64,000 nucleotides of DNA from positions 74,833,642-74,897,641 of the forward strand of contig CM049306.1 of assembly GCA_026874595.1 (NCBI GenBank), given 5' to 3'. This DNA comes from Sipunculus nudus (taxonomy: Eukaryota > Annelida > Sipuncula > Golfingiida > Sipunculidae). This document shows, piece after piece, positions 1 to 14,400 of the stretch. Position numbers and translations under genes: made by a program. The notes beneath the pieces are model-generated. The model was given only the letters and a program-made list of their open reading frames with translations, ran no database searches and was not told where the DNA came from. Every line of letters begins with the position of its first letter. Position 1 is the first letter of the stretch.

Positions 1-3000
1 TTAATGTTGTGAAATAAAAGGACGAAACTCCCTGTAACTATAACCTCTGTGACCCTTTCATAATGTAGTAATGCCTTTACTGTAATAGGTTCTTGACATT
101 AACAAATCTATTTAAAAAACATTTACATTGTTTCAAATAATTAAACTCTTAAATAAGATCAACAAAACTATGAAGATATTCTGCAGGAATTTCTTTTATT
201 CCAATCAATGTCACATGAAATACATATCATTAGCCTTACGTCACATGACATGTATATCATTACCTTCTCCTTTTGTTACATTACATGCATATCATTAACA
301 ATTAAAATAAATGCTTTGGCTCCATCTGGACAAAAGCAAATTCACAGCCATGAACTGAGCCGTACATAAATACACTGAACAAGCAGTAACTGTATTAAAC
401 TTAAATATGAAATAAAGAAAACGAAGCTAAGAATGCCATCATGAGAAAAGTACAGATGTTATTATAAAGAAAACTGAAACAATAATGAATGTGAATAAAG
501 TAAACTACGATTCATGGCTTTCAATCGTAGTTTTCTTGCTCTCTTATTTCCTACACCATTATGGGCAACATTAGTATGACAGGGCTTAGTGAGGAGATGA
601 CAGCTATCTTCAGAACAGGAAGGTCTTTTCCTTCACACCTGTTTTATATGATGATTCACTGGTATTCTCAGGTTTATTTATTAAACAGCAGAGCAAAATA
701 ATATTTTGTATTCACAGTTTTTAAACATTTCTATAGATTAAGACTGAGCATATTCATTAACCCATATAGAATACATTGTGGTGCTTTATAAATAGATAAA
801 CACAAGTTACACAACCTCCAAAAAATTGTTGGGAATACTTTTCCTCTTTAACAGAAAAATTGTTCCTATTTAAAACTTTCATTAAAATTAACTTAACAAT
901 AAAAGAAACTATAAAAATTAATTTCTAGCAGCTCTGATATGGAACCCTCTGAGTTATCAATTTACTTAAGATTCTGATGCAGATATATTCAAGACCAATG
1001 AACAGGTCACAGTTTGGAAATTCTTAACATGAATCTTTAAAAACACCTAAACAACTGAAAAGTACAGTAAAATTAAACAGTCATTGAGGTAAATCAGAAC
1101 TCCATGCCTCTTACAAGCAAATTACATGACTGTTACTTGACCATTAATTTCGTAATTTAAATGAATAAAGTTAGTTTTTATAAGGCAAACAACTAGGAGT
1201 GGATAGAGTATACATATTAATCAGAGTATCGCATTTCATACAACCTGAAACACTGTTTGTAAATCCTTAGATTTTCGATTTGGCAATTATCAGCCTTCGC
1301 CATCTCCTGGCATACTGAACAAGCAGTTACAAAATCATATTAGATTAATGTTGTTCTCAGTAGTCTGGAGATCACCAATGCAAACAAGAATGTGTTCCAA
1401 GATATACTCACAGTTGCCATAAAAGCTACCTAAGTTTTATTCTGGAAAGGTAATCATGAGATAATTATTACCGGTAACCAGCCTTGTACGCATAACCTTC
1501 AAATTGGCCTGAGGGGTGACAATACAAAGGCAATACCCAACAAGCCAGTTCATATTTTTAATAAACAGCCATACATGTTATGATGACAACTGTATACAGA
1601 CATTCTTTTATAACAAAGAAATCTTTAATAAAAACACTCTAAAAGCACACAAGAACCAGAAGAACCTTCACACATTCAGCATCATAATTTTGTCAGGTTC
1701 ATTCCTGGGCGGAGCGTCACAGCGCATAGTGATAGTGATGTTACTCAAGTGATGCTCTTCAATTGTATTTTGGGCAGTGAGTCACTGGGCACATTGACAT
1801 CCTACAAATCATGGTGTTTTTAATTTCATTCTAGGGCCAAATTCACTGAGTTCACTGAATGGCAGGCTGATATTAGTTCACTGTGTCATAATGCATATCA
1901 GCCATATCTCCCAATGGGCACTGATATGAACATTAAAGGATGTGTCATATCATGTGCCTGGGCCTCTGTATCCCGTGTTATAACATGCATGGCTGGTTAA
2001 TAATGTCCCCCTGACAGCTGAAAGCATCACACTTCCTCTCAGCTCAGGAGCAAATCAGATGAACATATACATGTATGAACCAGGTCATTTGCTGGGGTTT
2101 TTCTTTTTAATATTATTTTTTGAGCATGTCTGATGGACAACTTAAATACCCTCTTTGGGTTCCAAGTCCTAATTTGAAGATTTTGTTATGGTCCCTAAAT
2201 CTTACATAACAAACCTTTATGATCAGGCCTCAAAGAGATCACCGCATATAAATGTAAACCTGTATAACTTAAAACTTGAACCTGCAAGTAAGTTACAGTG
2301 ATTAATGTAAATTATATTATGTTTCAAGTCTGTGCATTTAATGTACTTTAGCATTTCAATCCCAATCTCCCAATCCCAATTTGTGCTGCTGTTAGCAAGT
2401 AAGTTTCAGCATTGACAGAATTAAATACATGTAAATATCATGATACAATCCAGTATATGTGGAAGTGAACTCTGTAAATTCACTGAAACATACACATGAC
2501 AGTCTCCAGTGTAAACACACAAAGCCCACGCTATTGATAGATACTAAGACTGTGATACAGTATATGTAGGAGTGCTCTTGTTTACATAATGAATTTAAAC
2601 ATCTCCACGGGTATGCTTGGAGGGAGCATTTTTCAATATTATTGTTATACAGATAGGACCCTAGTATTCACTGTAAAAACATGATAAGCTCCAAGGAAAA
2701 CACAGAAGGCCCATGATATCAATGGATCTATGAATCTCCTCTATCGAACAAGCTAGGAACTTTAAAAAATTTGACAATTTTTAATGTTTAGATCATCAAT
2801 ATTCAAGTCCATACTAATACAACTGTTAGACGTACCATAAAAGGAGACAGATAATATTAATTGTGGGTGTGTTTGGAAAACCAATATTGTTGCAAATATA
2901 TATTATAAGACATTTTGTACACCATAACAAATTTTTTTAAAAAAAAGCAATTGCCAAATTATGTCTGAGATACTCCTTCAAAAGACTCTCTGTTAATCCT

Positions 3001-3232
3001 GTTTATGTATCTGTGTATATAAGCACTCAATATGCAAACATAAAAATTGTTGGTACATGACACAAAGATACAGATTAGCACACCAGCTCCAGTTTGTACT
3101 ACGACTCTTCCATTTTCTTGGCACTCTGGCATTTAATATGCGACATGTAAAAGGTTGGTTTTGAGCAGTCCACACCACCGGATATACATGAACAGTTTGT
3201 GCTCTAACTACTACAGGACAACGGAAATAATA
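1..3232. other. Downstream of CRBN: probable 3' UTR and flank
   Basis: AT-rich DNA beyond the CRBN stop codon, which is transcribed leftwards. I see no coding exon with a recognisable domain. Part is probably CRBN 3' UTR. Minus-strand AATAAA signals (TTTATT on the plus strand) occur at 1436-1441 and 673-678, but I cannot tell which is used. Weakly related stretches near 2480-2600 and 2660-2740 suggest an old degenerate repeat. Confidence 0.5.
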
Positions 3233-3413
3233 TCACAGAGTCGGGATCCACTCATCCTTTCCTTCCTCCTCCTCTAGAGAGTGAAAACCTGGTTGCAAGG
3301 ATGCTCTCACTAGCCCCCAGAACTTCTCGGGTTTCAGTTTCCTCTTGACTGCCGTGAATTTCCATCCCATGTGGCTGTGACACTGACGACACTCTAGTAT
3401 TGTCCATGCATAG
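3233..3413 (-). CDS. CRBN: CRBN coding exon 9 (CULT domain end and stop)
   Basis: Begins [19 protein letters not shown], with the second zinc pair and two cage tryptophans. It continues [12 protein letters not shown] and ends in an acidic tail WIPTL and TGA at 3235-3233. It aligns with the human C-terminus. Confidence 0.97.
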
Positions 3414-5623
3414 CTGAGAATAAAGGAGAACATATAAGAATAGTTCTTTCTTGATAGAACAATACATCATTTATGCATCTGCTTTAGCTACATACCATTG
3501 TGCACCCAGGTGAATGCCTATGTCCTGTCAAAAGTGCTTAGTCACTTGCCAAATGCGTATTATATTATTCCATTATAAATTACTTTGGCAGGAAACATGA
3601 TAAGTTTCCTAGTGAACCACCCAGGCTAAGAGGCTCAGTGTCCTTTTTTCATCAGTTTTATATATTATTTTGGTTCTGTTTGTTGATAAATACAATCCAA
3701 GGGTGTTTGTTTACTATAACAAGACAACATGGCCAAAGGTATAATGTTATGCATGTGCAAAAACTTGTAATTAAGGAAGGAAGATGTACCTGTCATGATT
3801 CACAATTTTTAATGGTTGGTTTCCATCTTAATTTGTGACAGCAGTGCAAGGTGATATGTCAATGGTTTCTTTTGTGCCAGTGGTCATGCCTGGTACAAGT
3901 TTATTTCTACTCTATAAAGGTGCAAGAGAATGGTTTCAAACAGGCAAATTCGTTGAATTTAAGTCCCCTGCTTCTGCCTCTTGTTGTCTTGCATGCTGAC
4001 CTGATCAATATGTTTCAGTTTTTATGTTTGCCTGAAGATGTCTCCACATGTTAAGTGGCTGTGTTTAGTTTTCAAGGTGCCCTGAAGATGTCTCCACATG
4101 TTATAATTTTGGTTGTGAAATAGGAACAAAATTTAATAATTTTGGTTTTTGAGCTGGAGAGAATCAATTTTCAGACAGCACTCCAAAACCAATCCCAACC
4201 AAGGTATGCATGAGAGCAATCACTGATCAAAATTTCAATTAAATCAGATAATATTTAGGGAAGTTATCGCACTGAAACAAAAACCTGACTGATGGACAGA
4301 GGGACAGACATACAATCCCAAATCAATGTCCCCCGTTTCGGAAAGCCGGGACAAAAATCTTGGTAGATATTATTTCATTTACAGGGGAGAGCACTGTATT
4401 TCATGCAAACCTAATATGCTGAAATAGTATAGAACGGTACTACACCATTGTTAATGAACAAGTGAAAATGAATGACACTGGGGCTTTAAGATTTATTTGT
4501 TTAGTGCAGTAGTGTTTTGATTTAAATGGGGTGGTCAAGTCAGATTTTGCTCAGAAGGAACAATTCTCACACTCTGAAACCTCTTGGGCCGGTCTTTATC
4601 AGAAATGTGTGACATCATCCATGAGTGTACATAGTAGTTGTAAATTACAGAACCAATAACTATCCTGCGCTGCTAAAGACAATAAAAAGTAGGAAAAGCA
4701 CCCTGAACCAGCTTACCCTGGAAACCAGCTGTTTTCAGTAGAAGGAGCACCTCTGAGAACAAGGCCCTGGGCCTTGTAGACTGTCAATGTTTCATGGACA
4801 TAACCTCCAGGGTTAACATACGCAGCCATGGGACCCTCCACAGCCATACTGAACACATCTCTCTTGTTGGTGATAGTCTGGCCACAGTGGCAGCAAATAA
4901 ACATTGTACACTGAAGGACAAGAAGTATATCTCATTGAAATATTGAGGAATAATCAAATTTTCACACATTAATATGTCGCTAACAATATCAGATATGGGG
5001 CTAACAATATCATCATAATACAATGTTTTCTTGAAGGAGACTTCCTTAACTTTCTTAACTCCAACCCCTCAATACACATTATTTCTTTAGTCTCTAAAAA
5101 CAACCATAGATCAAACTATGTAAAGAGATGACACTTGCACAATTAAGATGAGTTTTAATTTCCATACATCTTTTCAATATTTTTCTGGGAACTACAATAG
5201 ATATGAATGAATAACAAGGGATCCATGGGTCATGGCGCTCAGCTGATTGTGACAGTTATAACTGCATCACCATTGATTTTTTGAAGTTGCAATAAAAATA
5301 CAATCCTCAGTGCTCAGGAACTAGGGCTCAATGACTGGGGGGGATACAACACTTTTGGATATAAATACAGAATATGGAATTAAATTCAGTGGTGCTTACA
5401 GGGACTGGTGGGAGTTACAGCACCTCTGCATATACGTAAAGGATAAAATTTAATTTAAATGAAATTATATTTTTAAATATTTAAACAAATGCGTCATATC
5501 ACTTCACAATGACTTTATAATAAAGTCAACATGACAGAGGATATCGCCACGTTCGCTGCATTTTTTTCTTTTGTTAAGTCATTTTTTTTTTAATTTATAA
5601 ATTTTACTATATATTAACAGTAT

Positions 5624-5685
<62 letters not shown>

Positions 5686-8396
5686 ATATTTAAATTGATT
5701 CACTAATCTAAATTGCATCAACATTTATACTTAAATTAGTCAGGTAACATCACATTATGCACACAGATATTTTTTTTTTTATAAAATATATATTTTAAAT
5801 TTGCAAAGCAATAAATATATGAAAATAACACTCCATAATTCACAATTTTAAATTGCACCTTTATATATCCATGATACGTCTCATATATTATCAAATTATG
5901 CCTACTGATGGGTTAAATTATATTTTGTTTAATTATTTAAAAGGAAATAATTTCTTAAAAATACTACATCAGAACAATGTGGCATCTCCTGGATTACTTC
6001 TTGAATTAATATTTCAAGAAAAGTTGTGCACATTGGATCAAAAACAGCTTTACATTTAAAGAAATACAGTTGACAATAACAAACCATGTATTGCAATATG
6101 ATTGGTGATGGTGTTTGTGGTGGTGGGGGGGGGGGGACTGGGGGGGGGGGGGGTTGTTAGGGTAGGGCCCATAAGAATAAGTATATGTTTAATACAGCAG
6201 GGGTGTTTTGCCAGTGCTGCATCACTAATAAGGTTACCTAGGCAAGGCTGTAGTGAGCAAGAGTGGGGTCTTAAATATACAAAATGCAATGACATTAGAA
6301 CATCTGAAAAACTTCAATAATTAGAATAATTTTTAAGCTTTTACTTTCAAATTTCAGAATTCAACAGATTAAATCCACATGTATCCTGGCTGTGAAAAGT
6401 AAGTTAAATATACTTATGCGAAAAAAACTTGCCATGGTCAAATTTGGGCAAAATTTAAGGTACAAATTTTATATTTTTGCTAATATTTTAAAAAATTTAA
6501 AAGATTTTGATCTAATTTTGGGTATACAACTAAATTTTGATTAGTTAAAGTTATATTGCTGAAAAAAGTCCCTAGCTTTAACAATTTTTGTGTGTTAAGT
6601 GACCAAATATTTTTTATGATTTTTTACAAAGTGCAATATGTTTGGGCCAATCACTTTTCTAAGTTATGAAATGCATACCTAATTTCTGGCATGTACATAG
6701 ACACTATATAGGGGAATATTTATGGTAAATATGAGGAAAAACAGATGAGTGGTTTTGATATTAGGCAGTCCTGAAGTGTGAAAATAGGTTTTTAATTAAA
6801 CATTGAGGTTTTTCCTTAATTTCTCAAAGGAATGAAGTCGCAAAGACCCAGTTTACGGCTTGGTAGGAGATCTTGGGCACATCTAACATTATGCCAATTT
6901 TTGGATTCCTAGGTCCTACGGTTTCAAAACGTGCCACATCTATGGACAGACGGATGGACAGACGGACAGACAGACAGACGGACAATGGACAATGGACCAC
7001 GACTATAGCTCAGATGACTTATAGTCTGCTTAGCTAAAAACACTTTATTTACCGGTGTCCATTGGGATATAACAAATTATTCCTGTATAACTGTTCCCTG
7101 ATTAGTTTTGGATTATTTTTGATTTTTCACAAGAATCAGTCACACTTCTTAAATCTTGAGGTTTTCTGGGATTTGAGAAATCTTTTGCTGACAGAGAAAA
7201 TAATTCAGTCTTATTGTCTCATTAATTAAACACATCAGCCAAATCCCCTGTAGACATGTACATGTACTGCACTTGACTATACAACTGCTCACACCTGGCA
7301 GTATCAATGTCCATGCATACTGCGGTTGCTCTTTGTTCCCAATGGTTTCCAATTCGCCTTATTCAAGAAAGTGAAATCAATGCAAAAATAAAACCTTTGT
7401 GAATAAAATGCCCCGTCCTCAAAGGCAAGACCAACGGTAAATATTGCTACTATAAATGAATTCAAATCTTTCAATAAACCGCAAATAATGAACAGTAATT
7501 TCAACCTGTCGATGTTCCTTAGATCCCCGTCCAATTGTTACAATTTTTTGCACATATCATTTAATATAATTATTAATTCATATGTTTATGGATAGGCTCA
7601 GTGTAGAGTATTGTACAGCATGCTTGCAAAAATGGACAGAAGGAAAAGTGAGAACAAATACTAACTTTGTAATTATGAAGCCCATCACAGCATTTAACCA
7701 GAGCTTGTTCACAGGAAGGATTACATCATTATCTATTTTATCTGAATGCAGAAATACCCTTTTGCAGAATTGAATGAACATAGTGAGTGGTATTTTGCAA
7801 GAATCGTCAGGATTTGTGTTACACAGTGAAACCTTGCCTAACGACCACCTTGCCTGACGACCAACTCAAAATAATGTCCACTTTTTCATGGTCCCAATTC
7901 TTTTTTTTTTGTTATTTCTGTGAGACCTCACCTAAGAGACAACCTCCAAAATAAGACCAGTTTATGAAGGTTTGTGGTGGTCTTAATTTCAAGGTTTCAT
8001 TTTACAACAAAATCAGAGAGCAACAAAGCTGTGATAAAATTTGCTCCAGACATTCTCTGTGGAAAAAGCAGTTATCATCCCATGTGGCTGGACTTTGATC
8101 TTCATTCATTAATCAGAAACAGAATCACACAAAAAAGTGCATTTACTGTGTCCATGACAGTGCTCACCTTCTGCATAATACCTAGTTCACACCTGAGCCT
8201 CTGGACTGGATTCTTGATGCCCATCAGGAATATCTTCATGGAGTCGTCCAACGGCAGGATGCCTGCCACCCAGTACGAGAACTCCAGGGGGTCACCCGGC
8301 ATGTTCTCCTTCTTCAAAGTCTCGTTCCAGCTTGTTAGTTCTTTCTTCACTTTTTCCATCACCAAAAGCTGCAAAATTATACTGAGGCCGTAACGA

Positions 8397-8437
<41 letters not shown>

Positions 8438-11400
8438 CAATCTCTATCAAACTCTATCTCCCTCTCATCCACAAAATATGCTTGAAATCTGAGCACAAAT
8501 ATTCAATTACTGCAATATCACTGATTTCAAAATCTTGTAAAAAGCCTTATTTTAAGCTAATAGACACACAGAAATAGCACAGAATGAATAAAAAATCTCA
8601 TACTTAACTGATGGGACAGAACAACTGAAAATCTTGTCAACTCTATATGGGTAATGTCAGTTTTGTGTTTTAGAAATGATGTGTCTAGGTAACAGGAACT
8701 TAACTTGGGTATCTTAGACATGGCGTTCATGTGTCTGATATCTGAAACACTGACCTAAGGCTATAGTAAGGTACTTACAGCATCATACTGTTTGTAGACC
8801 CAGGGAGGCCACCATGTGAAGTTGGCTGCTGTGAATCTGTCAACCTGCTGTGGAATATGTGGAATATAAAACAGGAATCAATATCTATATATCTATTACA
8901 ATTAAATTATCAAAAGTTGTAAATAAAAGACCCGGTGATTTTTGCAAAAATGGCATTAGAGAGTTCTAAACACTAATGGTGAAGTGACAGGAAACGCTGT
9001 GTCATGGATTACGAATCAACAAAATCCTTTCCTATTCTTTGAAGGAAGTGTCACATGGCTCAAAATTAACCTGCTAATTATGTTTTTTTATGTTTCTAAG
9101 AGCACCTACCATGTGTGAACAAGAACTGTTAATAGCTCAATACATTTGTAGTCTCACTGCATGCTGTTGAAATTTTAAAGTATTACTTACTCCATGACTG
9201 ACTGGTTTACAAGCCATAGCAAAACACTCAGGATGGCAAGCATGCAGGGTCTGCAAATCACTTACATTTACACAGTTTTGCCTCTGCTAGATAGGTAATG
9301 CATTCATTACCTTTTGTATATGTGTTTGTGCGTGTGTTTGTTCACAACATAACTCAAACAATCAGGAACAGAATCTCATGCAATTTCAGGACAATTTGGG
9401 TATGCCAATTAAGAATCAATAAGATTTAGGTGTAGATCTGGCACATCATCCTGATTCAGAAACATCATCGAGGAATATACCCAAAGTACAGTCACTTATG
9501 CACAAATGAACCTGAGAATATGGGCCAAATAAGTGAATGAAAAAATGGGTTGGGGAGCATCCAACAATATGGCCCCCCCCCCCCAAAATAGCCAGGGCTT
9601 GCATTCAATTAAGATTTGTAGTTTCTGCTTGAAATTAATCACTTGTAGTGTTGTATGCAGCATTACATTTGGAAAAGCATGTACTACTATTGACCTATTG
9701 CAGTGGCATGTAGACTCAAAATTTAAAGGCCTTCCATGTTGCGAATTCACCATTATTAGTTATCACTGCACTAAGAATACTGCCCAATTAATTTATATAT
9801 TATAAACATGAGACAATGAAATATTAAACAAATATATTAATGAAATAATGTCAAAAAGAGAAAACTGTGTTACACTCATAACAAGCAACAAATCAGAGAA
9901 AGAAATACCAACCTGTCTCTTGGGATACTTCTGCCCAAAAAAGTCTGCGACCAAGCTCTGCATGTCTCCCATACCTCCGGGTTGCGGAGAACCTCCTGGC
10001 TTGTTATTCTGTTCTACGGCACACAAGCGACAATGAGAGGTAGGCCTAGCACCCTCTAGTGCATCATCTAGGGTGTGGTCAGACAAAATGCGCACTTTAC
10101 CCATCAAAATGCTGAAAACATATAACAGATCTAAATACAATCATGGTTTACCTCATGATCAAATCACATGTATTATATTTATCTATTAACATGAGGCATT
10201 AATTAGTAATAAATAGTTATTATTCATATATAATTCTTTGATAAATTAATTAACATTAGTTAACAGACCTGCAAGGGCTTTGAAAAGGTACTCAGTTATA
10301 GCCCCAGTCAGGAAAAGTTCATAAAATAGCTGCCTGATGGCTGATTTGGATTTCTGACATTTCTGAAGTCTCATAGTATGGATCTCCTAATAAGCATCAT
10401 TCTTCAATAAAATCTCCTACTAAGCATCAATCTTCAAAACTTCACAGGTTCTTCAGATCTTGGGCATAAGGCATATAATAGGGCATTGGCCCCCAACATA
10501 ATAACTAGAATTCGGGTAGTCGACAAGGGACAACATGTATCTGCCATATCACAGAGGCATGGGTAAAGAAAGGCAATGAATGTTCCTGACATCCATCCAC
10601 TCCTCAGATATGAGCCATTTTTACTCAAAGCAAATAGTTGATGGAAGCCACCCAAAAACAACTGTAGATGGCACCACGAGTCTTGAATACAAGATGGAGG
10701 TATCCAAAATCTATGGACAAGCACAATTTCAGGCCAATACAGCAAATCACTCTTGAGAAAAGGGCATTAATTTATACACTGAAGATGGTAAAGTAGGTGA
10801 CGCCACCTGTCTGTGTTCATGAAAACTATCCAAGATGGATTTACATGCCAAATTTCAGACCAATACATTGGACCACCCTTGAGATATGAGCAGTTTTCAT
10901 TTAAAGCAGACATATGGATGATTGCAGATGGTGCCACAAGTCTTGAATGCAATATGGAAGTATCAAAAATCAATGGACATGCACAATTTCAGCCCAATAA
11001 GTTGAACCAATCACTAAGACGAACAGATGGCAAACTTATGGATGGAGACCAAGCAAAGCTGATTGCAGGTGGTGCCATCAGTCTCAACAATTACAAGATG
11101 AACAGATCTAAGACCTATTGACATGCAAAATGTCAGTTCAGTACACTGAACACTTCCTGAGATATTGGCTGTTATTAAAAAGACACCCAGATTCATACTG
11201 CACAATTAGGACTGCAGGTGGCGTCACCTGCCATTGTTAGGCATAACTTCACAGGTGAACAAATATCTATGCAGGGTTTTGGAGAGATCAGCGGTGGCGC
11301 AACCCGGTCAAAACATGGTATCCTCAAAACGTGTTTAATTTAGTAAAATATCAGAAGATCAAGTTATCTAATCAGATTATATTATATATTTATAATTTAA

Positions 11401-14400
11401 CTATTTGGTCAACATTATAAGACCATCACTGTCTGCTTTGTGACTGTACTTTGGTATTCTGGACTCCAGTGCACAAATTTGCATATTCATTAAGCATTAC
11501 GTAATAAGACTGAAGTCCACTACATCTATGATAAAATGCATATTCATGACACTAGTACTGCTATATTATAATATCATCACAATATCGTCATTACATACCC
11601 ATCTGTCTGACGCCTTTTTTCAACAACTTCAAACCTCTGCCTGCCTGTGGCCTTGACCCGGAGGGTTATGATACCAGTAGGCTCGTCATGTTCTTCTTTG
11701 TACGAGTATATTTCTGCTGTTGTACCAACTTCAGACTGCTTGATCTGGTGGTCAGGAGTGTACCTGAAATGCCAATACACAGCTTTCCATGTTATGTGTT
11801 TTATACCTCCACCATAAAGGTATTGTTCTTCTGTTAGTTTGTTTGTTAGTTTGTCCAGTAGTAGCTTTATGTAAACAGTTATGAGGAGATTTTAATGACA
11901 TTTTGTGGAGAGTTTTGTGGAGGGTAACACCAAAGGACAATCCTATAAGTTAATCTGGATCATGATAATATTTTTTTCAATTTAAAGGATTATATACCAT
12001 TGTGGCAAAAGGCAATTTTCTTATTACAGAAAATTTTCAAAATTACTATACTGAAAGCTTTTTAAGGCCATGTTAAAATAAAAATTAAATTTCAAGGATT
12101 TTTATCTTTGTGGGAATATTCAATGTAAATTTTAAAATCTGAACACTGAAAATGTTACAAGAAGCAATCTGTTACAAGTACCTGGCTGTTACTAGGCCAA
12201 ACGTTTTATCAGTCTCCACAAGACGCCTGACCATGGCCACGATTGATGGCTGGAACAGGTGCAAGGGCAGCGTCTGGCCAGGTACGAGAACCACACCTGG
12301 CAAGGACAGCAGTGGCAGTGTTATAAACGTGTCATCCTCGTGGATCGTCCGTCCACGAACCTCCTCCATGTCTGTCCCCAGGTACTGTAAAAAAAGACAC
12401 GTTATTTTAACAGTTGTTTTAAAAAGAAATGAAATAGAAAGAAATAGAAGATTTTTAAAATCTAAAGGAGGCTGTAATGGAACAGTTGCAGCTGAATTCA
12501 ATTAATATGGCCACTTATTTCTTGATGTGACATAAGTTTTCTTTTTAATATTTATCAATAATACAAAGCCCAATAGGGTATTGATTCTGTCATATAAACT
12601 TGTATCAAGGTATGCACTCTGTTTGAGCATTACATAGCTATATTCCTATCATATTGTCCAGCGGAACAGATATATTCATGGTACCATCAGTTCTAACCTG
12701 ATAGTTCTGTTATAACTGCTATATTATATAATGAAGTAAATGTGAAATTATATAATAAAAGTCACAAGTCCATATCTTGACCATTTAACTTTCTATATAC
12801 AACTGACATAAACCTTTGAATCTTAAGAACATTATATATAGCTTTGTTGTTGTAAAATTAGGGGATTAAAATGAGATGAACTTATGTTAAGGGGCTTTAT
12901 CAATAGCAAGTTAAAGCATTAAGCAGAAGACTGAAAAGTACAACAATGAGAAAGCAGCATTAAAGCTATCAGTCCCAGAATGAAAACAATACCAAAGAAG
13001 ACACAACATATCATTGTTCTACTAAATTTTAACAGAGATTACAGCTGGCTGCAAAATTCTAAAACAAGAACACCACAAACGTGCATAATACACCCTCTTG
13101 TATCCGGTGACCTCTGACCTCATTAAATATGTGTAAATTTTGATGAGAAGGTAATTCAGGTGAGAAACCTCTATTGGTAAATATTTATAATGAGTTTCAT
13201 GAAAATCTATAGGAGTTCTGGTAAGTCACCAAGGTGCCTCGAGAGTATGGAGTGAAATTTAAACTCTGATCTCATTGGATACGCATGGATTTTGCTGGAA
13301 ATCAAAACTTAGGTGAGATATTTTATTGATTATCATATCTGATGAGTTTTATCAAAATCCTTCATATTCTTTTAAGTTATTGCAGCGACACCACAAAGTA
13401 GCAATCATAATCCCACTACAAAGCAATGGTAACATCTGACCGCATTAAATGTATGTGAAATCTGCTGAGAATTTACTTGAGGTGAAAAATTTTATTGGTA
13501 AATATCTATATTGAGTTACACGAAAATCCATAGGATTTTTGTTAATTCACCAGGGTGTCTCCAAAGTGCGGTGACCTCTGACCTCATTATATATGCATGG
13601 ATTTTGATGGAAATCAAACTTAGGCAAGTTTTTTTATTGATTAACATTTCTGATGAGATTTTCAAAACCCATCATATTCTTTGTTAGTTGCTGCTGCGAC
13701 AGCACAAAGTAGCCTAGTGACCCATGACCTTATTAAATATGTGTGGATTTTGCAGATAATCGAACTCGGGGTTTAGATAATGTGCTGGCAATTAGTTATG
13801 GTGAGTTTGGTGAAAATCCATCAAAGCCCTGGTAAATTACACAGCGACACTAAAAGTCAACAGGCGGATAGACAGTGGGTATATCATAATACTCCCGTCA
13901 TATGATGGGCGTATAAAAACACAAAATGTAAACAGTTTTGCAGTGCCAGAGTGAGGAAAATAATGAAATGTGCTGAGTATGAACTGCATCTATCAAAGCT
14001 CATATCCTCATCCAATTAATTCATGTTTTGTCATAAATGACAGGTTTAGTCTGTTTTTAAAACACAATTCAGTTTACTTCGTACTAAAAATACAATGTAC
14101 AATAAGCATATTGACAGTCACAGGGTTCAAAATTTTAAGGTGCTCACAGGCCTTTGAGTGGCCTGCATTTTTGGATTGGGACTGTTATAAGGGGCCTGTA
14201 GTAATATGCACCTGACAGGAAACTCCACCATAAATAACCATTCTAAAGTTAAATTGCTAATGCTAGGAGCTCCCATAAGCTCAAACCAAATTATAAATCA
14301 TAGTGTTTTTTTAAATTTTACAGATATTTAATTATTCCATGCCTGATCTTAAACTTGAGAAATTGTATGACAATTACATGGAGTTTTTGAAGATCCAGAT

